From Tribonema minus (taxonomy: Eukaryota > Sar > Xanthophyceae > Tribonematales > Tribonemataceae), in the NCBI GenBank assembly GCA_017506865.1, contig JAFCMP010000093.1, forward strand, positions 124,001 to 188,000: 64,000 bases of DNA. The letters are read 5' to 3'. The translations under genes and the position numbers were made by a program. Below the pieces are notes generated by a model that ran no database searches, was not told the DNA's origin, and saw nothing but the letters and a program-made list of their open reading frames with translations. This document shows positions 1 to 11,579 of the stretch, one piece after another; position 1 is the stretch's first letter, and each line of letters starts with the position of its first letter.

Positions 1-3000
1 CCTGAAGCAGCTGCGAGGAGCACACTTCGCACGTCCCACGGGCACTGCTCTTGCAGCAAATACTGCAGCACCTCCATATGCTTGCCACCTGTACATGCGC
101 GTTACCGCAACGCAGCAGCGTCACAACTTGAGGTTTACACATGATGTCTCAGTGAATGAACCAAGGTGAGTCACATGAGCATGACTATATGGCAGCATCA
201 CGACAGCGGCCGAAGGCAGATGACTGGTGCTTTCATCGAAATGCAGAGTTAGACTTCTCACGCTGGGACACCATTGAGTCATTGGAGTTTAAAGAGCATC
301 AGCATCGGGTACCCTCCCCTTTACTTGAAGGAGAGGTGTCGTATGCAACAATTCAAAGCCTATTTGTTGACTGACACTTCCACAAGACAAGTGCTTGGCA
401 CTTGTGAGAGTGTAGTAGACTGCACACATATATACATTGTGACTGTGATGCTGACTGTGACGGCAGATTGAAGGGTTTACCATTTTGGCTCAACCAATTC
501 TCATGAGATCTGACTGGCTTTCAGAGGTGGCAAGCACAGCTAGAGAAATTGGCCTTCCGGAGCAAAATAAGGCAGCGGTGCCAAACACAACTTCAACTTG
601 TAATTGACATTTCTGACAAAGCACGTGCTGAGCCACAGTTCGTCCAGAGTTCTTTTGTTGACAGATACTTAGCGTTACAGGAAGGAGGGCACCGCATACT
701 GCCAGCAAGTTGCAACACAAGTTGCACTCCAGTCTTCAGAAGTGTTGAACAAACCTCTTGCACAGAGATGCACCGGCGCTCGTTGATGTTTATGCGCCAA
801 TGCCCCCCAATGGCCTCTCACGCCATGGATCATCTCAACGCAACATCACTCGGCTCACCCTGGCATCCTGCTGCTATGATGTTGTGTCAGGGGCCCCATC
901 CCCGACAATGAGTCATGCAGGTTGCGTCAGTGACACAGAGTCACTCAGTGACTCAGAGTCACTCAGTGACTCAGTGGCCCATCCCGACAGCGCCTCTGAT
1001 CTAACAAGTTAATTCGACACAACTCAGCCAGCACAGGTCTCTGCCATAAGGGCTTTGAGTCGTTGGTCACCTTCAAGTGTGACATGACTCAGCTTGCAAG
1101 GGCTCTGCCGTGTGTGATGAAAGATCGGTTCCGGAACCTGTGCGCACCCACTTAAGGGGTCCACCTGTAGGCTGATCAACCAATTCGCCTCAACAAATGG
1201 CAAGAATGCACGCAGAGGTATGTATGCATGTAGTTCAAAGGTATTCCGGCACGCACATTGACAAAGGCAGAAACCTGCCCTGCAACGTCCATTGCACTTC
1301 ACCGGCCACCGACGGTTGCATGATCATCATCACATTCAGACAATGGTCAAGTGCGGTGAATAGCCCAAAAACAGCTGCGTCTCCCATGCGCCCCTCAGTC
1401 GTTTATCAATGCGCACTGGACTCTCCTTTGTCACAGATTATGTCTACATACTTTGCTTGGTTTGGAGTGTCATATAATCATATAGGTGCGTCAATGCACG
1501 TGCATAATGTTTTTGGACGCTGATCCTTAGTCGACCGTTTACAAAACCACGCATGTGCAAGCTCTCAGCCTGTGAGCTACTGCGATACGTACATGCACAC
1601 TGACCTTCACTGTCCTGGTCGCCGGACCCCAGTGCTGCTTGCCAAGACACTTGTTCGTCCCTGGGGCAGCCTCTGTCGCGCAAGAACTGCAGAGCCTGAA
1701 GGTGCCCTAACAGCATGCAGAGCACAAAAGAAAATCTTCGTTTTACAGAGGACCTTGAGGATATAAAAGAAAGCGGAACTTCGAAAGGAGGGGTGCTATC
1801 ATAGATAGGCAAAGGCGTCGTTGTTGTTTTTTAAGGAAAAATCATACCAGAGAACTAAAAGACACTGAAATACGAATTACAACCAAGTAATTACGTAAAA
1901 CAACATTTTTGTGGCAAGCGACCTACATGGTAGCGTGTCTGCCGGATGCAGTCTGCGTACAAACATACATGTGAAGAGGCACAGTGTATGTGCCTCCCTC
2001 CATGTGGCAACACAAACATGTGATTGAGTGCTCAATGCTTGTGTCAAGGTACATGCTGCAATCTCATTTGGTGCAACAAGAGTACTGCCGCATGTGGAGG
2101 ATAAGTTGCTTGGCAGCACAGTATTGGGTCTGCCAGAGACACCTGTTGGTGCAGCACATGTCTCTTGTTGCATGGCATCAAGACATTTGAAGCAGCATAT
2201 GCAAACCGAACACTGTAGCGGGAGCGTTGTGCACCAACTGCAAACAATGCCAGCGCCCTCGATGCAATGCAACACACTTTATGGCTGGCTGGGTCAAAGG
2301 GTACAGCAGGCCATTTGTGCATTTGGGGCAGTTCCTGGGACAACAGGGTGAGTGCATCACATCTAGCTATGAACTTGGCTCTGGTCAATTGCCTCACATT
2401 TTGCCGCTGATTGGGCTCGGGCTCACGCAAGTCACACACCAATGCAGCTGTGCGGTGTGTGCACTTGGCAGCACAGGATCCTCAATGGTGATGGTTGCAC
2501 TGCGGCACCTGCCGACACCCAAACTTGTGGAACACAACTTGAAGAGCAACATGCACTCACAGCGGCATCAGGCTTACCATTGTAGGCAGCGGCTCTGGTT
2601 GCTTTGACAGACTGTGGGCAGCGCCTCTCAGCCAGCAGCTCCAGAACGCCCATGTGTCCTGCAGGGGAAGGAAAGGGGGACACCAAGTGGTCGTACTTCA
2701 ACTGTGAATGATGACGAACACCAAGCACTCAATGACAACAGCCGCCTGGCAATCAACACACCACAGCGGGTAGGCAAGAGTGTGCGACAGTTCAACCTTG
2801 CTGTCTTACATACTGTGCAAACATGCAGAAATACATGCTAGCTGTCATCGCTGAGCTCTGATAACTGCCATCTCTGCGCAGCCTGGTCAAGTGTCTGCAC
2901 ATGCCTGTCCATTGCCACATACAACGCGGCCGTTGATTGCAGCAAAAGAGCAGTCGGCAGTGCTACCAATTGCAACTGGGACACCGCACGTGTGAACGTG

Positions 3001-6000
3001 AGAGCACAGGAATAGTACATGCTGCTTCAGATTCGCAAGAGTCACCGCTCTGCATTGTTGCACCGTTGTATCGGTGTATGTTTCTGATGCAGAGATCAAA
3101 TTGCCGACAAGCTAAAAAATTGCCGATATCCAGCAACATGTTGCTTTGCGCTGCGCTCAGAATGTAACTGTGGACCCCCCCCCTCTGTCTACTAGACAGA
3201 GGGGGGGGATAGGCAATGTCTACAGGTTGCTCAGGGTTATAGTGACAATTGAAGTGCCATGGTCCTGACTTGAAGCAATAGATGGAGTCATCATGATGAT
3301 GCGTCACAACATACACCAGTGGCCAAGCACAGCCACCAGTGCAACTACACAAACAATACATACTTTTACATGCAGTCCTGTGCCACTCCTCTTGCAAGCA
3401 GAGTCAAGTGAGCAAAACCACCTGACCCTAAGGTGTTTAACAGCAGCTGCGCAATCGCAGCACAGCATGCGTATACACCAGCAACCCAGGCTGGTCACAC
3501 CACACACGCCTGACCTTAACCTTTGCCCTGCTCCTAACCCTGATCATGAGCGGAAACCGTTGAGATACTGACCCCCAGTGTTGCCTGTCTGCACATGCAT
3601 ACATACATTAGGGCGCCTGCTCACCTCCCACGGCAGCGCTCTCTAGCACCTCATCGCTCAGCGGACAGTCGCGCTGAAGGAGCCAAGTCAGTGCTTTCAC
3701 GTGCCCGTGCCGCGCAGCACAACCAGCAATCTCAGGGGTCCATTTGCACCCTTGGCTGCGGCGGGCAGGTGTGCAATATATAACATGGCAAAGATCACAT
3801 ACTTGTCACGATTCTGTACAGTAGTTCACATGCAAGGCACTGAAAATAAAAATCACAAAGCCATACATGGCTACTGTCCGTGCATGTTGGTGCACGGTTG
3901 AGCATCGCTTTCAGGTCTGTGTGTCACCCCTTGGGTTAGCCACTGCCACCTACAGACCATGGGCGCATGATGTACACTTCATTTCAAAGTATTGTTTGAT
4001 GTGGCTCGGCAAGTGGTGCCATGGCATCACGTGCGCAAGCGTGCTTACTCTTACAGCATGTCGAGTGGTGAATGTACCAGTACGTCGGAGCACGTACATA
4101 CATACATGCACACGTGAGTACTTGAGATGTATGCGTATGCGCGGTCAGCTGCGAGTACTGCTGCTGAAAGTGCATCAGCAGTACACACTCACATGGCGAG
4201 CCTCTCCAGGAGGGGCACATGCCCGACGCGAGCTGCGTACTCCGGCACGTCCTCCTGCCACTTGCAGCCCTGCTCCAGCAGCCATAGCAGCACGTCCGAA
4301 TGGTCACAGGACGCGGCAACAGTGCACAGCTCCCCGCGGGGATCCTCCAGGCACTCCCTCTCCGCCAGGTTTTGCAGCGCCTCCAAGTCTCCCTGCATCA
4401 CCGCGTCCAGCGCCTGCTCGGGCAGGGTCTTCGGCTCACTTTCCGACTCACTGTCCGACTCAGTTCCCGACTCAGCTTCCTCCGTCACCCACTGCGTGCA
4501 GTGCTGCACCACATCGCCCCTGCCGGCCTTCTCCAGAAGGCGGAGCGCGTCGCTGGACCAGTCCCCTGCCGGGCAGCCCTCACTGATCGCCAACTGGAGG
4601 GTGCTGAGGGGCCAGCAGTCCGCACTGGCGCCACCGTCTGTGTACCACCAGAGTCCGGCTTGCGGCCAGGGGGCAGGGGGGTCTCGCGAGCGCAGCCACC
4701 TGACGGCGTCGTCCTGTGAAATCGCGGGCAGGGTAGGGGGAGCGGCAGGGGCAGTGATCAGTCGTGACTACTGCTGTTGCTGTTGAAAGTGCGATGATAC
4801 AACAATAACCGGTACGCTGCGTGGCTGTAACTTGTTTGTAACCGTCCCTATGAGATACAGTGGCACATAAATGTACTACTGTAAGGCGTCTCGTGCATGA
4901 TAACCAGGAGTCTGTCCATTCTAACACACCTAACACACCAAGGAAAGAAGTACACATTAGTACTGCCCTCTTGGTGATCGGATGTTGGCTCCTCATGTGC
5001 GGATCAAGTTGTTGGTGCTGCTGCATGGTGATGTTCAAGTCCTGTGTGCCGCTCCCGCACACACTTTGACGCTGCTTGCACTTGTGATTGACCTTTGAGC
5101 CACCGCCAGCTTGATACACTGCCCGAATTGTGTTGTTGGCCTGATACAGAGCAGTGTTATTGTTGACCTCATGCAGTACAACAAAGGTCCAGATTGGCAT
5201 CGAAGCTCCAACAACCACCACGATGGCATGACATGAGCACGCATGCAAGTCAAGGGGGGCATGCACTACAAATACGCTTCCCACACTTCAAGGTCACATG
5301 CTAGTCTGTACTTCAGGGGCACGTACCAAGCTCTACGTGCAGTTTCACATGAACTTCAAGTTCAACACTCGAACACCAGGCTCCGGGGACCTGACACAGC
5401 TGCGTATCATGACCTTGCCTTAATGGTAACATCAGCACTCGGTGCACTCCCTTTCTTACAATTATAGGCCTGTATCTCCAATTCGAATGACACTTCAAGG
5501 TACTCTTTGCGCTGCACGCCTGCGCCGCACATCCACTGCCCCATGCACCACAGCAGTGCTCGAGGAAGCAGCGACAGCGCTCACGGCGTTGCATACATAC
5601 ATACCAACCGCAGCGACCAGCGATGAGCACACACACACACACCCGCCATCGCGACACATGCGTTTCGTGCCGATCGCAAAGGTGGCAGGCTCATACCTAT
5701 ACCACAGCTTCATCCCTTTCCTCGTCTAAACCCTAGCACAGCAAGGACACGCCACGAGCTCACTTCAACCGCATCCCAGCAATGCACCACTGCAATGCAC
5801 CACTGACCCTGCCATGCGCGCCCGCAGCAGCGAGCATCTCCCCCGTACCCGCCAATAGGTTAGGGTTAGGTTAGGGTTAGGGTTCGGGTTAAGCACCACT
5901 GACCCTGCCATGCGCGCCCGCAGCAGCGAGCATCTCCCCCGTGCCCGCCTCCGACCAGTCCCCCACCCCCTGCTCGCAGAGCCACGTCAGCGCGGCCACT

Positions 6001-6444
6001 GAGCCTCCCGCCGCGGCATCCATGCAGATCCGCGCCTCATCCCACGGGCACCCCCTGCCCCGCAGCCACTGCAGCTTGTCGAGCTGCCCCGCCTGCGCCG
6101 CCGCCGCGCACGCCTCCGTGCTCAGCGGATACCCCGCGGTAAACAGCCGCTCCAGGGTCCTCACAGAGGGGGTGGTCGCCGCAGCGGCCGCCGCGATGAC
6201 GTCGGGCACCTTGTCCTTGCCCCTCCTGATGACGGAGTCCAGGACGGAGGCGGCCAGGGTGTTCTCGTAGCGCGCGGCGGCGCACGCGAGGCGCACGACG
6301 TCCGTGTAGCCCGCCTGCTGCAGGAAGCGCAGCACGTCCTTGTTGCCGTGCTGCACCGCGAGCGCGCCCAGCTCGCCCTTGGCGCGCCCCTCCCCAGCGC
6401 TCAGGAGCTCCGTGTCGTGCAGCCAGCGCGTGATCTTGACGCTC
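1..6444 (-). CDS. Ankyrin-repeat protein, GCPW type (partial, continues beyond left edge)
   Basis: Six exons join in phase on the minus strand: 6444-5904, 4713-4193, 3755-3625, 2658-2578, 1706-1605 and 88-1. Each has a good AG acceptor and a GT donor (GTCAGT, GTGAGT, GTGAGC, GTAAGC, GTCAGT). The protein shows divergent ankyrin repeats with the signature AA-x-GH-x-x-x-L-x-x-L-x-x-x-GCPW: GRGCPWDE in the first exon, EQGCKWQED and QGCKWTPE at the second/third exon join, RDRGCPRDE, and QEQCPWD at the edge. The second exon also holds an acidic Ser/Asp/Glu tract (residues ESDSESESEP). The last exons carry one repeat each and are symmetric (phase 1-1), which suits repeat gain by exon duplication. 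Proteins of this kind abound in algae, oomycetes and giant viruses; the binding partner is unknown. The first exon seen begins with a split codon, so a 5' exon is missing, presumably between 6457 and 7070. The exact end of exon 1706-1605 is the least certain. Confidence 0.8.
911..1010. repeat. Tandem AGTCACTCAGTGACTC-type repeat
   Basis: About 60 bases consist of near-perfect alternation of GAGTCACT and CAGTGACTC. The unit is itself almost palindromic, so both strands read Ser/Asp/Glu-rich in translation. It lies in the final intron of the ankyrin gene (between exons 1605 and 88). The same acidic Ser coding flavour occurs in that gene's exon at 4440-4480, so this could be a degenerate copy of that tract, but the similarity is only compositional. 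Confidence 0.5.
3175..3208. repeat. Perfect hairpin with poly-C/poly-G arms
   Basis: Nine C followed by TCTGTCT, a three-base spacer ACT, then AGACAGA followed by eight G. The two arms are exactly complementary over 15 bases. It lies in the ankyrin-gene intron between 2658 and 3625. No target-site duplication was seen. It may be a tiny foldback insertion or a replication-slippage product. Confidence 0.8.
5797..5852 (-). repeat. Ghost copy of the 3' end of the first ankyrin exon with its donor
   Basis: This stretch repeats 5893-5948 with a single mismatch over about 55 bases, at an offset of 96. The original covers the last codons of exon 6444-5904 and its GTCAGT donor; the copy keeps both and sits just inside the following intron. 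Telomere-like repeats fill the gap between the two copies. Confidence 0.9.
5857..5891 (+). repeat. Interstitial telomere-like (TTAGGG)n tract
   Basis: The plus strand reads GGTTAGGGTTAGGTTAGGG and then TTAGGGTTCGGG, variants of the TTAGGG unit. It is in an intron of the ankyrin gene, about a dozen bases from the splice donor at 5903. A second tract with three units lies at 6455-6474, directly against the acceptor of exon 6444. Confidence 0.85.
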
Positions 6445-7073
6445 CTGCGTATCAGGGTTAGGGTTAGGGTTGGGGGGGGGATGAGTGGCAGTCCTAGCTA
6501 GGGTTAGCTAGCTGCGGTGAGAGATGCTGACAACGATCCTTAGGGCTAGAGGTACACACGCACGTGTGGATCACTGATGCGCTACTGAGCATGCCACGTG
6601 AGCGCAAATGTGCCGCGTCAGTGTTCAGCATGCCGGTGAGCGTGAGCACGACACTGCTGACTGCTAGCACCAATGCTGGAGCTCGAGGTTAATGCTAATG
6701 CTAAGCACCGCAACATTGCGCGCAGCACTGCTGGCCCTCGCTCTTGCCTACCCGGCACATTGGTTCATGTCCAGGTAGATGGGCACAACCACCAATGAAT
6801 GGAGCATGCATGCTTGGGTGGGTACTGTTGAGCAGTGTCGACATACTTTGTCAAGACATATGAGATGAGGTCAGCTCCTGCCACGCACTGCTATGCTTTG
6901 TCACCAACATCTCTGACGGATTGCCCTTGACACCGCTCTGGAAGCAATGTCGGTATGTTGCCAGTGAAAGCAGAAGTGCCTACCAGCCAATATCAATCAT
7001 TGGCCTTGAAGTTGTATATTATGTCCTGGACCGCATGGGGGTTGAGCACACGATAATCGGGCGATAACTAAAT
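6445..7073. other. Spacer between ankyrin gene and PPR-like gene
   Basis: No convincing exon is visible. The missing 5' end of the ankyrin gene should be here: a short exon ending with two bases of a split codon. The left end holds a telomere-like tract (6455-6474). The right end, 7005-7073, belongs to a repeat that recurs at 50226-50305. Confidence 0.5.
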
Positions 7074-7095
7074 CTACGGAGGGGCCGGCGGTTCG
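7005..7095. repeat. Repeat shared with 50226-50305
   Basis: About 85 bases around the stop codon of the PPR-like gene recur in the OSCA-gene intron at 50226-50305. Shared blocks include GAGCACACGATAA, AATCTACGGAGG and CCGGCGGTT. The copies are about 80 percent identical by eye, same orientation. Confidence 0.75.
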
Positions 7096-9958
7096 GCGCT
7101 GGCCGGCGAGGGCCGCGGCACTTGCAACAGTGCGATGCGGCGGTAAGCACTGACGTCGCCATCAGGGGCAATGACTGCGTTCCAGTTGTCGATCACGACA
7201 CGTGTGAGCGCGCGCTGTAGCGCGAGGGAGGCGCGGCGGCGCCAGAAGGCAACGCGCTGCGCGAGATTGTAGCTGCCCTGCGAGCTCTGCTCGGCGAGTG
7301 CGTGTAGCAGCGCTTGGGTGTCGCGTGACATAGCGCCAAAGTGGTCAAAGGCTGCGGAAAATAGGGTGTGTGTAGTGGGGTCCAGGGCCCCTGAGCCTTG
7401 AAGTTGTGTGCAAGTACACGATTAGTTCCACACAGTGCAGTACCAGACTGGACCACAAACAACTTTCAGGGCGCTACGACACACACAAAACCTCATGTGC
7501 GTGACCAGCACATCCACACATACATACATAGTACTACTATACATACCCTGCTTTGATAGCGGCTCGCGATATGTCCGCGTTGCAGCGCTCGGCGCACGCC
7601 AGGAACGAGCTGTAGCCCACCAGCCCGCCCGAGCCCTGCTTGATGAGTGGAGAGACGCCCGCCTCCAACAACTTTGACAGCACGAGCACAGCATGGTCCC
7701 ACTCTCCGTGCCGCGCGAGTATGCCCAGAACCTGTCGTGCGCCGCCAGGGGCAGAGATTGTGAGGCAGGTGGGTGAAGGTGGAAGGTGGCAGAAAGGTCC
7801 GAGGTGAAGGCTGCGAAGTGAGTGGCGGGCTAAGGGCAGTTTACACCCCTCAACGCAGTGCAGTATGGTGAGCCGACAGATGACCATGTTACGCAGTGAC
7901 ACGCCTTTCCTGGTTGCAGGCAACCGGAACATGTGACAACTTGGAAGGGATTGGAGGTTTTTGTGCCAGCTTGATAGATTGTATGGCCAGGAGAGTCGCC
8001 CTACTGACACAGCTGCAGAGTAAGGGCACGAGAGGTGTCTTGCAGGGCAATGATCTCAACAGCATGGGCAATACACTTTTAAGCCAGCGCTGCTTTCTGG
8101 GCACGTCGCTCAATGCTGTGGACGTTGGTGTGTCATACTGACGTGCAAAGCTGTGTCATCACCGCGGCGGGAGGCAAGTAGAGCCAACCGGCTGCCATCG
8201 TCATACAGCACCGTTACTCATGCAAATCTCATTGCATAACATGTCATGACACATCACAACGATCCATTGGTGCCACGCATTGTTGTCTCTGATCAGCGAT
8301 CGATGTGCAGGCAACACAAGCTATTGAAACGCGGTCCTGACCCCAACTCTGACCCTAACCCTAGGCACTAGCATACCTACATACCTCTGAAGACAGCACC
8401 GCAGTGGCATTGATGCCATGCTCTCGTGTGGCCCTCATCCAAAGGGCCTTGACATTGAGGAATCGGCCCAACGCGGCATTGGCGTGAATGATCGCCAGCA
8501 TGTCAGCCTGGGTCAGGCCCTGCGGCCGCGCCTGCTGAGCCATGCTGGTGAGCTCCGCAACCTGCAATTGCGGGATTGCATGTGACAGCGAATACGTGTT
8601 GTCACTGTTCTGCTCCATTTCACGCTTGAGGGTAAGCACAGGTTGACAGGAGGGTGCGGTGAGGATGATAAGATCGCCCTACGCAGGCGGGCGACAGCTG
8701 GGTGCTGGTGCGCTGATGCAGTAGCAGGTGCGTTGGCTGTGCATGCAATGTATGCTACGTGTAGTACAAGTGTACATGCCCTGGCCTCCGCTATGAGGTT
8801 ACCTTCAGACGTACGTGTACGTAGAGGTGAATAGAAACGGAGGTATATGAATACGATCTATCAACATCAAAACACAATGAGGGTGCAGAATTGCTGATCT
8901 GCTTGTAAGCGCCCATGTATGCATGTAGGTGTAGCGTGTCAACACGCCATATGCCTGACAAGACACATGCACACGCTGTCCACTGTCACTGCCAACTTGA
9001 CATAGCATCCGTTCCCCTGCTTGCATGTCCTGCACTGTCAAGCACCCTGCTCCCGAGTCCCCACACGTGGCAGCATGATTGTCGTTAGCTGGCACAATTC
9101 ACAGAAAATGCGCAAATGTTATCTTCGATCGAACGTCACAGTTGCGTTCACTTCAACCATGCACTGCGGAGCGCAAAGGAGAACGCCAATGTTTTAAATT
9201 AAAATATTACAAAGGCTTGTAAAAATATATCTGCGCTGGACAGAGGCACCTTAAAGGTCTTAGCACTACCAATCAGGCGCGCACAAAATGATGCAATTAT
9301 TGAAGACACAATTCGAGTCGGTTCTCATGCTGCCTTGCGTCAAAACTGAGATGACTCACCTGTTCAGTGTGCTTGCCAGCCACTGCTCTGGTCAATTGTT
9401 CTTGCAGCGCAGGGTGCGGCAAATCCAGCGGCTCCTTTTGCTGAAAAGGATGCAAGCAACAAGTATGCATCCCGCGCAAGTATGAGGGAATCGAGCGGAA
9501 CTGCTAGTCCACTCTTATCCACGACTTGCTAGTGGATGCCTCAACGAGCTGGCGGTATCTGGTCACTGACGAAAATCAATGTATCTAGACATATTGACAT
9601 GCAGCAGCAGACAGCACGTCATCTACAACCGCGGCAGCAAAGCATGCACGAAGACATGCTCTAGCAGGCTTGCCTTACCTGCATTATTGGTTCGTAGAGT
9701 TCCAGGAATCGGGACTTCCAAGGCGATGGCTGCTGGTGCCGAGGCGCAACTAGTGTCGCTTCCCGTCGTTCGTCACCAGGCAGCAATTGCGACACTAGGC
9801 AGCGCTTGCTAGGATTTTGCGCCACCGAAAAACATGACGCCAGCCTTCGGCATCCGCACCGGCGCGCCGCTGCGCCCAGCATCTTCGATTACCGTGCTTT
9901 CCAACGCTGCGCGTGAGTTTACACCCCTCTTGCCAGGATCACGCCTTGCCGGCAACTT
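7074..9958 (-). CDS. Helical-repeat (pentatricopeptide-like) protein, C-terminal part; possible frame break
   Basis: Exons read on the minus strand: 9958-9679, 9440-9360, 8624-8385, 7731-7547, 7351-7074 (stop TAG at 7076-7074). Junctions 9440/9360, 8624/8385 and 7731/7547 join exactly in phase 0. Residues such as LGILARHGEWDHAV, VLSKLLEAGVSP and DMLAIIHANAALGRF resemble the paired helices of PPR/TPR proteins, which in algae usually act on organelle RNA; that role is inference. Two problems are visible. Exon 9958-9679 is open in two different frames, switching near 9815-9830, where the first frame meets a TAG at 9811-9809. The 7547 donor and 7351 acceptor differ by one base in phase. Either the sequence has indels or the gene is decaying. 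The start and upstream exons were not found; they would lie beyond the TIR element at 10022. Confidence 0.55.
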
Positions 9959-10021
9959 CTGCATCATAAGTTCAATGTTGAGGTTGTGAATGTGAAGTTT
10001 GCAGGGAGATTGTGTGAAGTA

Positions 10022-10628
10022 CCGTAAATCACGGGGTATAAGACAGTGCCTCTGTATAAGAAACGGGTATCTTATACGGCGTATAAGAAACCCGTTTCTT
10101 ACAGCATTTTGACAAGCATGTACGTAAGATACTAGGTTTGCTGTATAAGAAACTCCCTTTCTTACACGCGGCATAAGGAACTCTTGCGTGTAAGAAAGGG
10201 GGTTCCTTACGCGACGGTATAAGAAACCTGTACCTTGTGCAGCAAGCAAGGCAACTAGCAAATTGTAGCAAAGAACCAATGACAGGCATGCAGCAAGCAG
10301 TACATCAGCCTCTGAGCTTGGCAGGCCCTCGCTTGCGCTTAGCAGAAGGCTCAGCTGCACTACCACCAGCGGCATTCATTGTTCAGCCGTACTACCGCTC
10401 GCTCCATCTCAACTTCAAGACCCCCCCAAAACCGTTTGTGACGCACGCACGTGATACGCCGTATAAGATACCTGTTCTTATAGCATGTTGACAGTTGTGT
10501 ATGTAAGATACTAGGTTTGGTGTATAAGATACTCCCTTTCTTATACGCCGTATAAGAAACCCGTATCTAAGAGGGCCAAAGAGCTGGCGTTGTTAAGGAA
10601 CGGGTATCTTATACCCCGTGATTTACGG
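10022..10628. mobile_element. Non-autonomous TA-flanked TIR element (MITE, Tc1/mariner-like by target site)
   Basis: The ends are exact inverted repeats: CCGTAAATCACGGGGTATAA at 10022 and its complement ending at 10628, about 22 bases in all. Each end is flanked by TA (10020-10021 and 10629-10630), the target-site duplication of Tc1/mariner-type elements. Inside are many short palindromes built on CTTATACGGCGTATAAG. Two copies of a roughly 95-base block (about 10075-10170 and 10457-10550) flank a unique centre at 10225-10440. There is no transposase, so it would depend on a partner elsewhere. It sits beside the first visible exon of the PPR-like gene. Confidence 0.85.
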
Positions 10629-11331
10629 TATCACCTTTGGATAGAGGAAGTGCATGACAGCAGCCAGCAACCCATGATGATCCTTGTGTGTCAACTGCTT
10701 TCTTTTGAAAACATCTACGTTGTTGTGAGTTGGTCAGTCTGCGCGGCAGCCTGAGATGTCAAGGTAATGTACGCCTTTGCATGAGTTTGAATTGCTGCAA
10801 TTGAGGCAAATGCCACATCCACGTGTGACAGCACATTCAGCGACATCAGCCAATGAGGCAGCACACATCACATCCCTACAAGGTCAAAGAATAGTGCTTG
10901 AATCCTCCAAAAATTGGACCAAAATCCACGTAGTCCATCCATATTTCAGCAGTGACTGATTGCACTGCCATCATGGCGAGTGGCCATGAGGGGCATGCAC
11001 GACAGCACGCGACCAACAAGAGAAACTGCACTGCTACTGCAGGGCGCATCTGCATTGTGTATGAAAATGAGCTTTGACTTGAAGTATTGTCCACCGCACG
11101 GGTGCATGTGGTGATGCTCAACAACATGTGCCCCTGCGGTGTGGTGTGATGGGGTTGAGCAGCCTCACGCCGCGCACAACATGATGCTGCACTTGCTGAA
11201 GTGTTTGCGTCAGCGTTGTGTATCAGTCATGCGCCGCAGTGCGACCCTGAACAGCCTTGCAGCCAAAGGTTGCACGTGTATCCACAAGCTGTTGCAGAAG
11301 GGGTACTTGCACATCATGCTAGACACTGTGC

Positions 11332-11579
11332 GCCCAGGTGTTGTCGATGCAACGCATCTCGGTACCTGTCGTACAGGTGTTGTCGATGCAACGCATCTCG
11401 GTACCTGTACGACAGGTACCCTTGCGAAGCGAAATTAATAAAAGTACCGAGATACCTGTACGCCTGTACGACAGGTACCGAGATACCTGTACGACAGGTA
11501 CCGAGATGCGTTGCATCGACAACACCTGTACGACAGGTACCGAGATGCGTTGCATCGACAACACCGACAACACCTGGGC
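11332..11579. mobile_element. Foldback element with long, internally repeated arms
   Basis: The left arm (11332 to about 11420) is the reverse complement of the right arm (about 11449-11579), with a short loop carrying AATTAATAAAAGTACCG. Each arm contains two copies of a unit with the blocks GTTGTCGATGCAACGCATCT and CGGTACCTGT. The unit is itself partly palindromic (ACCTGTACGACAGGT). Single-stranded, the whole would fold into one very long hairpin. All six frames are unusually open here because of the repeat, which explains several spurious ORFs. No target-site duplication was recognised. Confidence 0.85.

Noticed and set aside
910..1010. CRISPR-like short repeats
   Set aside because: A simple palindromic tandem repeat without spacers in a eukaryotic intron; no cas genes.
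3867..4586. 239-residue plus-strand ORF
   Set aside because: It is the antisense shadow of the ankyrin exon 4713-4193, whose minus-strand reading has conserved repeats and matching splice sites.
9809..10375. 188-residue minus-strand ORF as a single protein
   Set aside because: Its first two thirds translate the palindromic MITE; only the last 50 residues look like a true exon and are included in the PPR-like gene.
10880..11055. Secreted-protein start with QFLLLVACCRAC
   Set aside because: A hydrophobic N-terminus alone, with no downstream exons or donor that fit.
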